Shown piece after piece: positions 7,368-14,428 of a stretch of DNA of 14,676 nucleotides. Location of the stretch: the NCBI GenBank assembly GCA_028290685.1, contig JAQGJI010000096.1, positions 1-14,676 on the forward strand. Direction: 5' to 3'. The position numbers and the translations under genes are program-made. The stretch is from Devosia sp. (GTDB lineage: Bacteria; Pseudomonadota; Alphaproteobacteria; Rhizobiales; Devosiaceae). The stretch's first letter is position 1. The number at the start of each line of letters is the position of its first letter. The notes below the pieces were generated by a model. It did not search any database and was not told where the DNA came from. It was given only the letters and a program-made list of their open reading frames with translations.

Positions 7368-8751
7368 CCTTTTCATCCGGAACGTCGATGCAATTTTGCC
7401 AGGGTCCGGCCGTACGCGATGCTCCATTGGTGTTCGCAACGGCAAGATCGCTGCGATTCTCGCGCCGGATGAAGTTACTGGAAGCGTCGAAACCATCGAT
7501 GCTTCGGGCCTGGTTGCCTTTCCCGGATTGATCGATCCGCATCTCCATCTCGGTCATGGGAACAATATCGCCGCCCCTGAGGAGCCACGCGACGCCGATC
7601 TGGAAACGGCCGCCGCGGCCAAGGGCGGCATCACCACCTTTATTCCGTACCTGCTGTCGACCCAGCCCTATTCAAAGGTGGCGCGTGACCTGATCGAGAT
7701 TACCGCGGCCGGTGCACGTATCGACTTCGGTTATCACTTCATCATCTCCACGGAGGACCAACTCGCCGAAGTCCCCTCCTACGCGGCCGAGTTCGGCGTG
7801 CCCACATTCAAGGTATTCATGAACAACCGGGGCGGCGAAGGCTCCCGCCTCGGTCTGCCTGATATCGACGATGGATTCCTGTTCCGGTTGTGCGAGGCCG
7901 CAGCTGCGAACAACGGCATGGTCAATCCGCATCCTGAGAACATCGAGATCGCCTGGATCCTGCGCGACCGCCTGATGAAGCGCGATCCGGATGGAGAGAG
8001 CGGACTGGCCGGCTGGAACGACAGCCGCCCCGACTTTATCGAAGCCGAGGCGGTTCATCGAGTTGGCTATATCGGCGAGCAGACCGGTGCGCCGATTTAT
8101 GCCGTCCACATATCGTCAGCCAAGGCGCTCGAAGCTGGCTTGGCCTCGCGGCGCGATGGCCGTCGCCTGTTCATGGAAACCTGCCCGCACTACCTGACGC
8201 ACGACATATCTTTTGCCGGCGGCAATATCGCCAAGATCAACCCGCCGGTTCGTACCAGCGCTGATCGCGAGCGGCTGTGGCAGGCGGTCCTCAATGGCGA
8301 GATTGACACCATCGGGACCGATCACGTGCACCGGACGATGGAAGGAAAGTCCGGGGGCATCTGGAAGGCTTCACCCGGTTGCCCCGGGATGGAAACCATG
8401 CTGCCAGTGCTGTTGAGCGAGGGCTACCACAAGCGTGGATTGTCGCTGGAACGTATCGCCGAGATCACGTCGACCAATACGGCGAGGATCATGGGTCTGT
8501 CCCATTGCAAGGGCGCGCTGACGATTGGCCTGGACGCTGACATTACGCTTGTCGATCTCGACGCGGAGTGGACCGCGCGACATGAAGACACCATCTCATC
8601 TGCCGGATACACGATTTATCACGGGTGGACATTCAAGGGGGCTGTCACCCACACCTATGTGCGCGGCCACGCCGTTGTTCTGGATGGACAACTTGTCGAG
8701 GACCGCGCTGGTCACGGCGCCTATCTGGAGCGTCGCCTGGGTCACCAATAA
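7360..8751 (+). CDS. Dihydropyrimidinase/hydantoinase-type cyclic amidohydrolase
   Basis: This 463-residue enzyme of the amidohydrolase superfamily should open a cyclic amide, imide or ureide ring using two metal ions. All metal ligands are in place: His61 and His63 (DPHLHLGHG), the carbamylated Lys151 (TFKVFM), His191 (NPHPEN), His250 (YAVHISS) and Asp321 (GTDHVH). METCPHYL (272-279) is also typical. The Arg that follows HxH in biosynthetic dihydroorotases is absent, so pyrimidine synthesis is unlikely. After KVFM the classic hydantoinase/dihydropyrimidinase sequence AY is replaced by NN (155-156), removing the usual active-site Tyr; this points to an altered ring substrate. It has an AGGGAG ribosome-binding site and overlaps the preceding amidase gene by 8 bases. 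It is the last gene of the operon. The class is firm, the substrate is not. Confidence 0.9.
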   Translation: MFDLFIRNVDAILPGSGRTRCSIGVRNGKIAAILAPDEVTGSVETIDASGLVAFPGLIDPHLHLGHGNNIAAPEEPRDADLETAAAAKGGITTFIPYLLSTQPYSKVARDLIEITAAGARIDFGYHFIISTEDQLAEVPSYAAEFGVPTFKVFMNNRGGEGSRLGLPDIDDGFLFRLCEAAAANNGMVNPHPENIEIAWILRDRLMKRDPDGESGLAGWNDSRPDFIEAEAVHRVGYIGEQTGAPIYAVHISSAKALEAGLASRRDGRRLFMETCPHYLTHDISFAGGNIAKINPPVRTSADRERLWQAVLNGEIDTIGTDHVHRTMEGKSGGIWKASPGCPGMETMLPVLLSEGYHKRGLSLERIAEITSTNTARIMGLSHCKGALTIGLDADITLVDLDAEWTARHEDTISSAGYTIYHGWTFKGAVTHTYVRGHAVVLDGQLVEDRAGHGAYLERRLGHQ

Positions 8752-8811
8752 TGATCTCAGGCCGCCAGCCCGCTGATGACTCATAACGGCCGTTTTTAAA
8801 TCCACCTTCGG

Positions 8812-8834
8812 GGGGCTCGCACTCAGCGTGCCCC
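8812..8834. terminator. GC-rich hairpin, possible transcription terminator of the catabolic operon
   Basis: GGGGC-T-CGC (8812-8820) pairs with GCG-T-GCCCC (8826-8834) around a five-base loop ACTCA, giving eight base pairs with one internal T:T mismatch. It lies 60 bases after the cyclic amidohydrolase stop. There is no run of T after it on either strand, so it is at best an unusual intrinsic terminator; it could also stabilise the 3' end of the mRNA. Confidence 0.35.
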
Positions 8835-8899
8835 GCCTGTTGTCATCCGATATGGGAAGACAGAACCGTACAACCCAACTCGGTTCGCGATGACCTTAA

Positions 8900-8941
8900 G
8901 CTGATTTGCAATCCGCTGCGTAACCACTCCGCCACGAGGCC
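8900..8941 (-). pseudogene. Broken tRNA-Cys(GCA)-like segment, 5' half only
   Basis: On the minus strand, starting at 8941, the order is GGCCTCG (acceptor 5' strand), TG, a D-arm with loop AGTGGTTA closed by CGC, then an anticodon arm GCGGA-TTGCAAA-TCAGC with anticodon GCA (cysteine) and one G:A mismatch in the stem. This matches the first two arms of bacterial tRNA-Cys. After about 42 bases the similarity stops: no GGTTCGA-type T-loop, no CGAGGCC acceptor partner and no CCA follow. It therefore cannot fold as a complete tRNA. It may be a remnant of recombination at a tRNA gene or a decayed copy. The tRNA resemblance is read by eye. Confidence 0.5.
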
Positions 8942-9089
8942 TCTGCCAGGGGGGTGCTTATGCAAGATCGTGTGGTGGCAAATGCCGACTTTTGCCGATC
9001 GGCGCAGGGCCGACAGCGCGCGGCAGGTTCGGGCTTCACCTTCACGGCAGAGACAGCTTACCCTGCGACCGGCAAATCGGGGAATCGCA

Positions 9090-10289
9090 GTGGCGGAACA
9101 CGTTCTGGAGCAGGCGGACGGGCGGCGGGACTACCTGCAGCCCGTGATGGCGGGGGCGCTGGCAGCGCTTGTCGGGTATGCTAGCACGTTCACGCTGGTG
9201 CTGGCGGCGCTGACGGCGTCGGGCGCTTCGCCGCAACAGGCCGGATCGGGCCTGATGAGCGTGTGTATCGCGATTGGCCTGCTCAACATCGTGGTGAGCG
9301 CGCGAGTGCGCTTGCCGGTGAGCTTTGCCTGGTCGACGCCGGGCATGGCGTTTCTGCTGACGGTGGGCGAGCCGGTGGGCGGATTTCCAGCAGTGGCGGG
9401 CGCGTTTATCGCGGCGGCGGCGTTGATCTTGCTGACCGGGATGGTCAGGCCATTGGCGCGATTGGTGGCAGCGATTCCCGGCCCCATCGCCAATGCCATG
9501 CTGGCCGGCATGTTGCTGACGCTGTGCCTTGCGCCGATCACCGCGGTGGCGGAGTTGCCGGCGCTGGCGCTGCCGATCGTGCTTGCCTGGGTGCTGGCCC
9601 TGCGCTTTGCCAGGCGCTATGCGGTGCCTGTCGCGGTGCTGGTCACAGGGGTGGCCCTGGGGGCAACGACGCACTTGCCGCCCGGGGCGCTGGACGGCAG
9701 CTGGCCGGCTTTTGTTCCGGTGTTGCCGGTTTTTACGGCAGACGCCATCATCAGGATAGCTCTGCCACTTTATATCGTCACCATGGCCTCCCAGAACCTG
9801 CCGGGCCTGGCCGTGATGCGGGCCAATGGCTATGAACTGAAGCCAGCGCCGCTGTTCGTGCTGACGGGAATCGCCAGCGGAGCGGCGGCCCTGTTGGGGG
9901 GATTTACCAGCAATCTGGCTGCGATCACGGCAGCGATCTGTGCCGGGCCGGAGGCTCATCCCGACCCGGATAAAAGGTGGCCCGCTCCGATAGCGGCCGG
10001 AGTGACCTATCTGCTGCTCGCCGGGGGCGCGAGCCTGGCGGCGGCGTTTATCGCCGCATCCCCGCCCCTGTTGATCCAGGCGGTGGCAGGGCTGGCGCTG
10101 CTGTCCAGTCTCGCCGCGGCCTTGTCGGGCGCGCTGGGGGAAGAGGAGGCGAGATTGCCGGCAATCTTCACGTTCGTCACCACCGCGTCGGGCATCACCC
10201 TGTTGGGCGTTGGCGCGCCATTCTGGGGGTTGGTCGGGGGTATCGCAATCATGGCGTTGCTGCGCACCAGACCTTTGGCCGGCGCGTGA
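9090..10289 (+). CDS. benE: BenE-family (benzoate/H+ symporter type) membrane transporter
   Basis: This 399-residue, very hydrophobic protein is an inner-membrane secondary transporter with about 11-12 membrane segments. The family hallmark is near residues 268-298: GGFTSNLAAITAAICAGPEA followed by HPDPDKRW. Characterised BenE imports benzoate with protons, but most relatives have unknown substrates, and no aromatic-degradation gene is present here, so benzoate is not assured. The GTG at 9090 is chosen because GGGGA (9079-9083) precedes it and the protein then begins with a short hydrophilic leader and the first membrane segment; an upstream in-frame ATG at 8970 would add a basic, unconserved-looking 40 residues. 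The stop is overlapped by the mobA start (GTGA), so the pair is translationally coupled. Confidence 0.87.
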   Translation: MAEHVLEQADGRRDYLQPVMAGALAALVGYASTFTLVLAALTASGASPQQAGSGLMSVCIAIGLLNIVVSARVRLPVSFAWSTPGMAFLLTVGEPVGGFPAVAGAFIAAAALILLTGMVRPLARLVAAIPGPIANAMLAGMLLTLCLAPITAVAELPALALPIVLAWVLALRFARRYAVPVAVLVTGVALGATTHLPPGALDGSWPAFVPVLPVFTADAIIRIALPLYIVTMASQNLPGLAVMRANGYELKPAPLFVLTGIASGAAALLGGFTSNLAAITAAICAGPEAHPDPDKRWPAPIAAGVTYLLLAGGASLAAAFIAASPPLLIQAVAGLALLSSLAAALSGALGEEEARLPAIFTFVTTASGITLLGVGAPFWGLVGGIAIMALLRTRPLAGA

Positions 10290-10900
10290 GCGAGGCCATA
10301 TACGCCGTTATCATCGCCGGCGGACGCGGCGAGCGGCTGGGCGGGGCCTGCAAAGCTGACTTGCGGATTGGCGGGGTGCGGCTGATCGAACGGGTTGCAA
10401 GCGTGCTCAGGGGAGCCGAGCACCCGATGCTGGTTGCGACTGGACCGGCGGGCCGGGAAATGTCCCTGCCGCCCGGCTGGGAACCCGTGAGCGATCTGGC
10501 CGGGAGCGGCGGCGGGCCACTGGCCGGGCTGGTCGGGGCTGTGCACGCGCTCGCTCAAAGGGGAATCGCGCGAGGGACCCTGATTTCAGCTGCGGTCGAC
10601 ACGCCATTCCTGCCCGATGATTATGTGAGTCGCCTCGTGGGTGGGCTAGAGGGTGCTCCGGTGGCATTCGGTGCATGGGGGAACGCTTTTTATCCCCCCA
10701 ATGCCGCCTGGCGATTGCAGGCCCTCGCCGATTTGCCGGAACGCGCCAAAGCGGCCGGGAGCCTCAAGGCGCTGCAGCAGGCGCTGGGCGGGCGGCGCGT
10801 GGGTTGGGACGAACTGGCGCTGAACCCGTTCGACAACGTCAATACCCCCACCGACCTGCGTCTTTTGGAGGAAAGGGCCAGGCGGGAGAGGCGCTTGTGA
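10286..10900 (+). CDS. mobA: Molybdenum cofactor guanylyltransferase MobA
   Basis: This 204-residue cytoplasmic enzyme transfers GMP from GTP to molybdopterin cofactor, making the guanine dinucleotide form used by DMSO reductase-family enzymes. It shows the nucleotide-binding start VIIAGGRGERLGG with Lys23 (residues 8-23), GPLAG (77-81), the metal-binding Asp105 in AVDTPFLP and the C-terminal NVNTPTDL (184-191), all diagnostic for MobA. The GTG start at 10286 overlaps the stop of the BenE gene by four bases; the same frame stays open further upstream but only inside that gene. The length fits the family. No other molybdenum cofactor gene is in the window, so this is an isolated mobA whose client enzymes lie elsewhere. 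Confidence 0.92.
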   Translation: MSEAIYAVIIAGGRGERLGGACKADLRIGGVRLIERVASVLRGAEHPMLVATGPAGREMSLPPGWEPVSDLAGSGGGPLAGLVGAVHALAQRGIARGTLISAAVDTPFLPDDYVSRLVGGLEGAPVAFGAWGNAFYPPNAAWRLQALADLPERAKAAGSLKALQQALGGRRVGWDELALNPFDNVNTPTDLRLLEERARRERRL

Positions 10901-10997
10901 AGAGATATTCGCGCGCCTCGCAATTGAGGGCTTGGCAAAGCAAATCAAGTTCGGTACATGGACCTCGCCTTCGGTTTCGAGGGCACCCGATATGTGT

Positions 10998-11073
10998 TCC
11001 GCGATAGCTCAGTTGGTAGAGCATTCGACTGTTAATCGAATGGTCGCTGGTTCGAGTCCAGCTCGCGGAGCCA
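10998..11073 (+). tRNA. tRNA-Asn (anticodon GTT)
   Basis: A complete 76-base cloverleaf with encoded CCA. The acceptor stem TCCGCGA pairs with TCGCGGA, the D-arm is GCTC-AGTTGGTA-GAGC, the anticodon arm is TTCGA-CTGTTAA-TCGAA with GTT at 11031-11033 (position 34-36), and the T-arm is GCTGG-TTCGAGT-CCAGC. The discriminator base is G. All stems are perfect, so it should be functional and decode AAC/AAU. It stands between mobA and the MFS gene with its own spacing on both sides. Confidence 0.98.
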
Positions 11074-11080
11074 ATCGGAT

Positions 11081-11100
11081 TTTCCCTGCCCGTGGGGAAA
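11081..11100 (+). terminator. Hairpin after tRNA-Asn, possible terminator or processing site
   Basis: TTTCCC (11081-11086) pairs with GGGAAA (11095-11100) around an eight-base loop, 7 bases after the encoded CCA. No T-run follows, so an intrinsic terminator is only weakly supported. Confidence 0.3.
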
Positions 11101-11167
11101 GCCTGGCGCTCAAGACAATTGGCCGGGCTTAACGGGTGGCGCGTTTTCAGAGCCGCGGATTCATGAC

Positions 11168-12391
11168 ATGGACGCCGTTTCCACTCAGGCCCCGGCGGCA
11201 GTTCAGCGCACGTCGCTGGTTCTTATCCTGGCGGTCAGCGCTTCGCACCTGATCAACGACCTCATGCAATTCCTGCTGCCAGCGCTTTATCCGCTGCTCA
11301 AGGACGCCTACGGGCTGGATTATGTGCAGATCGGGCTGATCACCCTGGCCCAGCAGATGACCGCTTCGATTTTGCAGCCGATCGTCGGCTTTTACACCGA
11401 TCTGCGGCCAAAGCCCTATGCGCTCGTCGTTTCCATGGTTTTCGCGGCGACAGGCGCATTGCTGCTGTCGAGGGCCGACAGTTTCGGGCTGCTGGTGCTG
11501 GCCGCCATGACCGGTGGCGTTGGATCGGCTATTTTTCACCCCGAAGCCTCGCGCGTGGCGCGGCTGGCGTCGGGCGGGCGGCTGGGGTTTGCCCAATCCC
11601 TGTTCCAGGTGGGCGGCAATCTGGGAACATCGATCGGCCCGCTGGCGGCGGCCTATTTCCTGTTGCCGCGTGGACAGGGCAGCGTGGCCTGGTTTGCGAT
11701 GGTGGCGCTGGTTGCGCTGGCTATTCTGGCGGCCGTCGGACGCTGGTACGCGGCCCATCAGCGGGCGCTCAAGGGCCAGCCCGTGGTCAAGTCCGTGCAG
11801 CAGATCCTGACGCGGCGCAGGCTGGTCCTCTCTTTTCTGGTTATCGGCGCGCTGCTGTTGAGCAAGTATGTCTATATCGCCTCGATCACCAGCTATTACA
11901 GCTTTTACCTGATCGAGAAATTCGGCCTGTCGGCACAAGATTCCCAGCTTTACCTGTTTTTGTTTCTGGGCGCGATTGCTGCGGGCACCCTGATCGGCGG
12001 GCCAGTGGGCGACCGGTTCGGGCGCTTGACGGTGATCTGGGGTTCGATTGTGGGCGCCCTGCCCTTCACATTGCTGTTGCCGCACATGAACCTTGCCGGC
12101 ACCGCGATCGTTAGTGTCGCGGTCGGGCTGATCCTGTCCTCGGCGTTTTCAGCGATCGTGGTTTATGCGCAGGAACTGGTGCCGGGCAAGGTGGGCATGG
12201 TGGCGGGCTTGGTGTTCGGTTTTGCTTTCGGCATGGGCGCGATGGGGGCCGCCGTGATCGGCGCGCTGGCCGACCGGATGGGCATTGTCTATGTTTTCAA
12301 CCTGACTGCGATGTTGCCGTTCCTGGGGTTCCTGACGATCTTTCTGCCCCGGGCGCGTGAATTGCACCCAAATCCCAAGGAGCCTGCATGA
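11168..12391 (+). CDS. fsr: MFS exporter of the fosmidomycin-resistance (Fsr) type
   Basis: This 407-residue inner-membrane protein has about 12 hydrophobic segments and belongs to the major facilitator superfamily. The Fsr-type signatures are QIGLITLAQQMTASILQPIV (residues about 55-75), YTDLRPKP in the first cytoplasmic loop, and GSAIFHPEASRVAR followed by FAQSLFQVGGNLG (about 117-155). The second-half loop GDRFGRL is also present. E. coli Fsr exports fosmidomycin by proton antiport; the natural substrates of relatives are largely unknown. The ATG at 11168 has no strong ribosome-binding site; an earlier ATG at 11163 is out of frame. The stop overlaps the following start as ATGA, so the small SRPBCC protein is cotranslated. 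Family assignment is strong, substrate uncertain. Confidence 0.9.
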   Translation: MDAVSTQAPAAVQRTSLVLILAVSASHLINDLMQFLLPALYPLLKDAYGLDYVQIGLITLAQQMTASILQPIVGFYTDLRPKPYALVVSMVFAATGALLLSRADSFGLLVLAAMTGGVGSAIFHPEASRVARLASGGRLGFAQSLFQVGGNLGTSIGPLAAAYFLLPRGQGSVAWFAMVALVALAILAAVGRWYAAHQRALKGQPVVKSVQQILTRRRLVLSFLVIGALLLSKYVYIASITSYYSFYLIEKFGLSAQDSQLYLFLFLGAIAAGTLIGGPVGDRFGRLTVIWGSIVGALPFTLLLPHMNLAGTAIVSVAVGLILSSAFSAIVVYAQELVPGKVGMVAGLVFGFAFGMGAMGAAVIGALADRMGIVYVFNLTAMLPFLGFLTIFLPRARELHPNPKEPA

Positions 12392-12843
12392 GCGACGGCA
12401 TTGATATCGACGGCGAAAGCCAGATCACGCTGACCCGCACGATCGACGCCCATATCGATGATGTGTTTGCGGCCTGGACCGATCCGGCATTGATCGAGCA
12501 GTGGCAGGCGGACGAGGCAGAACTCGATGCGTTCGAGGGCGGCGAATACAAATTCACCACGTTCGGGGACGAGGAGGATCCGGACGATCATACGGTCAGC
12601 GGGGAGATCCTGGCGTTCGTGGAGAATGAAAAGCTCGTCATGTCCTGGGTCCACAAGGACGCCGAGGATGATGAAGACGAGTTGATCTTCGTGCTTGAAG
12701 TCCTGTTCACGCCAATCGGCGAAGAGCGGACGCAGATCACCATCACGGAGCGGGGCCTGGCGCATGCCGATGCAGAATCCCGCATATTCTCGATCGAAGC
12801 CTGGAGCGCGGCGCTCGAGCATCTTGCCGAGGTCATGGAATAG
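12388..12843 (+). CDS. SRPBCC-family (AHSA1-like START-fold) small protein
   Basis: This 151-residue soluble, strongly acidic protein belongs to the START/SRPBCC superfamily with a hydrophobic ligand cavity, in the group annotated as activator of Hsp90 ATPase homologue 1-like. The evidence is the N-terminal pattern LTRTIDAHIDDVFAAWTDPA (residues about 14-33), then LIEQW, a GGEYKF strand, the GEILAFVENEKLVMSW pair of strands and a C-terminal helix (EAWSAALEHLAEVME). A DEEDPDD and a DAEDDEDE stretch make it unusually acidic. It has AAGGAG (12377-12382) upstream and its start overlaps the MFS stop, so it is coupled to the exporter. Its function is unknown; polyketide cyclase, stress and toxin-binding roles occur in relatives, but nothing here selects one. 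Confidence 0.8.
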   Translation: MSDGIDIDGESQITLTRTIDAHIDDVFAAWTDPALIEQWQADEAELDAFEGGEYKFTTFGDEEDPDDHTVSGEILAFVENEKLVMSWVHKDAEDDEDELIFVLEVLFTPIGEERTQITITERGLAHADAESRIFSIEAWSAALEHLAEVME

Positions 12844-12889
12844 GCTGAACCTGGCGCAGCCCGACCGCGTATAGACGGTGGAGGCCCTG

Positions 12890-14296
12890 ATGACAGCTCG
12901 TTCCATCGTCTGGCTGCGCAACGATCTACGGATCACCGATAATCCGGCGCTGAGCGCTGCCGCTGGCCGCGGTGGCCAGGTCCTTGCGCTTTATATTCAT
13001 GAACAATCCCACGGGGTGCGGCCGATCGGGGGAGCCACCCGGTGGTGGCTGCACCATAGCCTGGTAGCCCTGGGAACCGAGCTTGGGGCGCGCGGCATCA
13101 CGCTGGCGGTTCATGAGGGGAATAGCCAGAGCGTTATCGAAGGCCTGGCCGACCAGAGCGGGGCCGATGCGGTGTTCTGGAACCGGCGCTATGCACCGGG
13201 GGAACGCACGGTGGATGAGGAGATCAAAGCGAGCTTGCGGGAGCGCGGGCTGCTGGTCGAATCGTTTGGCGCCAACGTGCTGGTCGAGCCCTGGACAATC
13301 GCCACGGGACAGGGGCGGCCCTATTCTGTTTATGCGCCGTTCTGGAAGGCGCTGAAGGCCCGCGAGGTGGAGCGCCCGCGGGGGCGGCCCGAAGCGCGGC
13401 GGGCCATTGAACCCACCGAGGTGGACGCTGATTACACGGCGCCGCGATGGGCAGCCAAGCTGGGCAGTCATTGGCAGATCGGTGAAGCGGCGGCGCATCA
13501 GGCCCTGGCGCGGTTCTTGGACGAAAAGCTGGAAGACTATCCCCCCGGACGCGACATTCCGGCCAGCGACGCGACATCACGGCTTTCACCGCACCTGCGG
13601 TTTGGCGAGATCAGTGCGCGCCAGATATGGCACGCGGCCATGGCCATGGCGCATGCCGAGCCCGAGCGGGCCGGGTTTATCGACAAATTCCTGTCTGAAC
13701 TGGCCTGGCGGGACTTCAACTACCACCAGCTTTACCATCGGCACGATATCTCCAGCACATCCATGCAGGGGAAATACGAGGCGATGCAGTGGCGGCAGGC
13801 GGCGGACGACCTGGCAGCCTGGCAACGCGGCCAGACTGGTTTGCCCATCGTTGATGCTGGAATGCGCGAAATGTGGGAAACCGGCTTCATGCAAAATCGG
13901 GTGCGGATGCTCACAGCGTCGCTGCTCACGAAGAACCTCTTGATCGACTGGCGGGACGGCGAACAATGGTTCTGGGACTGTTTGGTCGATGCGGATGTGG
14001 CCAATAATGCGGGTAACTGGCAGTGGATTGCCGGCTCGGGGCTGGATGCCTCGCCTTATTTCCGGATTTTCAACCCGGTGACGCAAGGTGAAAAATTCGA
14101 TCCCGATGGCAGCTATGTCCGCCGCTGGGTTCCAGAACTTGCCCGGATGCCGGACAAATGGATACATCGCCCCGCCGAGGCGCCGCCGGATGTGCTCAGC
14201 GCCGCCGGAGTGATGATCGGGCGGGACTATCCCGCGCCCGTCGTTGATCTTAGGGCGTCCCGCGCGCGGGCGCTGGATGCAGCGGCGGCGCTGTAG
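12890..14296 (+). CDS. phrB: Deoxyribodipyrimidine photolyase, class I CPD type
   Basis: This 468-residue flavoprotein repairs cyclobutane pyrimidine dimers with blue light. Residues 1-135 form the antenna-binding Rossmann-like domain (IVWLRNDLRITDNPAL). The FAD domain shows TSRLSPHLRFGEIS (229-242), ELAWRDFNYH (270-279; Glu270 and Trp273 contact the lesion in the E. coli enzyme), TGLPIVDAGMRE (316-327), NRVRMLTASLLTKNLLIDWR (336-355), NNAGNWQWIAGSGLDASPYF (372-391) and FNPVTQGEKFDPDG (394-407). Trp301, Trp354 and Trp377 fall at the positions of the electron-transfer triad. All key residues are intact. The ATG at 12890 is preferred because GGAGG (12880-12884) lies 5 bases upstream; the GTG at 12878 would add four residues. 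It begins 46 bases after the SRPBCC gene and may share its transcript. Confidence 0.95.
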   Translation: MTARSIVWLRNDLRITDNPALSAAAGRGGQVLALYIHEQSHGVRPIGGATRWWLHHSLVALGTELGARGITLAVHEGNSQSVIEGLADQSGADAVFWNRRYAPGERTVDEEIKASLRERGLLVESFGANVLVEPWTIATGQGRPYSVYAPFWKALKAREVERPRGRPEARRAIEPTEVDADYTAPRWAAKLGSHWQIGEAAAHQALARFLDEKLEDYPPGRDIPASDATSRLSPHLRFGEISARQIWHAAMAMAHAEPERAGFIDKFLSELAWRDFNYHQLYHRHDISSTSMQGKYEAMQWRQAADDLAAWQRGQTGLPIVDAGMREMWETGFMQNRVRMLTASLLTKNLLIDWRDGEQWFWDCLVDADVANNAGNWQWIAGSGLDASPYFRIFNPVTQGEKFDPDGSYVRRWVPELARMPDKWIHRPAEAPPDVLSAAGVMIGRDYPAPVVDLRASRARALDAAAAL

Positions 14297-14396
14297 CAAA
14301 TCATGCTATGGTGGACGGGCGAACGCATGGCCGTTGCGCATTCCCTTGTTTAACGGAAATGCTGTGCCAGATGAGCAGGTTGTGCCTTGCTGCATG

Positions 14397-14428
14397 GAAG
14401 CGAGGCCCCTACGAATGGAATTCGCTTC
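14397..14428 (+). repeat. Inverted repeat in the leader of the cysteine synthase gene
   Basis: GAAGCGA (14397-14403) and TCGCTTC (14422-14428) can pair as a 7-bp stem. A competing short hairpin, CGAAT-GGA-ATTCG, lies at 14412-14424 and shares bases with the right arm, so the two structures exclude each other. The repeat ends 18 bases before the cysteine synthase ATG. It could be a leader structure, an operator or the tail of the photolyase transcript; no further support is seen. Confidence 0.3.

Larger units (their letters stand above)
8752..9089. other. 338-base gene-free stretch between the catabolic locus and the BenE gene
   Basis: No credible coding region is seen here; short open frames have no family features or suitable start context. 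It holds a T-rich spot (8792-8797), a GC hairpin (8812-8834), the 5' half of a tRNA-Cys-like sequence on the minus strand (8900-8941) and, at its right end, the likely promoter and ribosome-binding site of the BenE gene. It marks a change of gene content, from an amide/ring catabolic locus on the left to generalist chromosomal genes on the right. Confidence 0.6.

Noticed and set aside
7360..8751. Biosynthetic dihydroorotase (pyC)
   Set aside because: The Arg after the HxH motif that binds dihydroorotate carboxylate is missing, and no aspartate carbamoyltransferase is adjacent.
8970..9089. Extended N-terminus of the BenE protein from ATG 8970
   Set aside because: The extra 40 residues are basic and unlike the family; the GTG at 9090 with GGGGA upstream gives a normal start.
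9042..9959. A 305-codon open frame on the minus strand
   Set aside because: It is antisense to the BenE gene and its product is an Arg/Gln/His-rich low-complexity sequence typical of a shadow frame.
11147..12085. A 312-codon open frame on the minus strand
   Set aside because: It is antisense to the MFS exporter and has a Gln/Arg-rich shadow composition without motifs.
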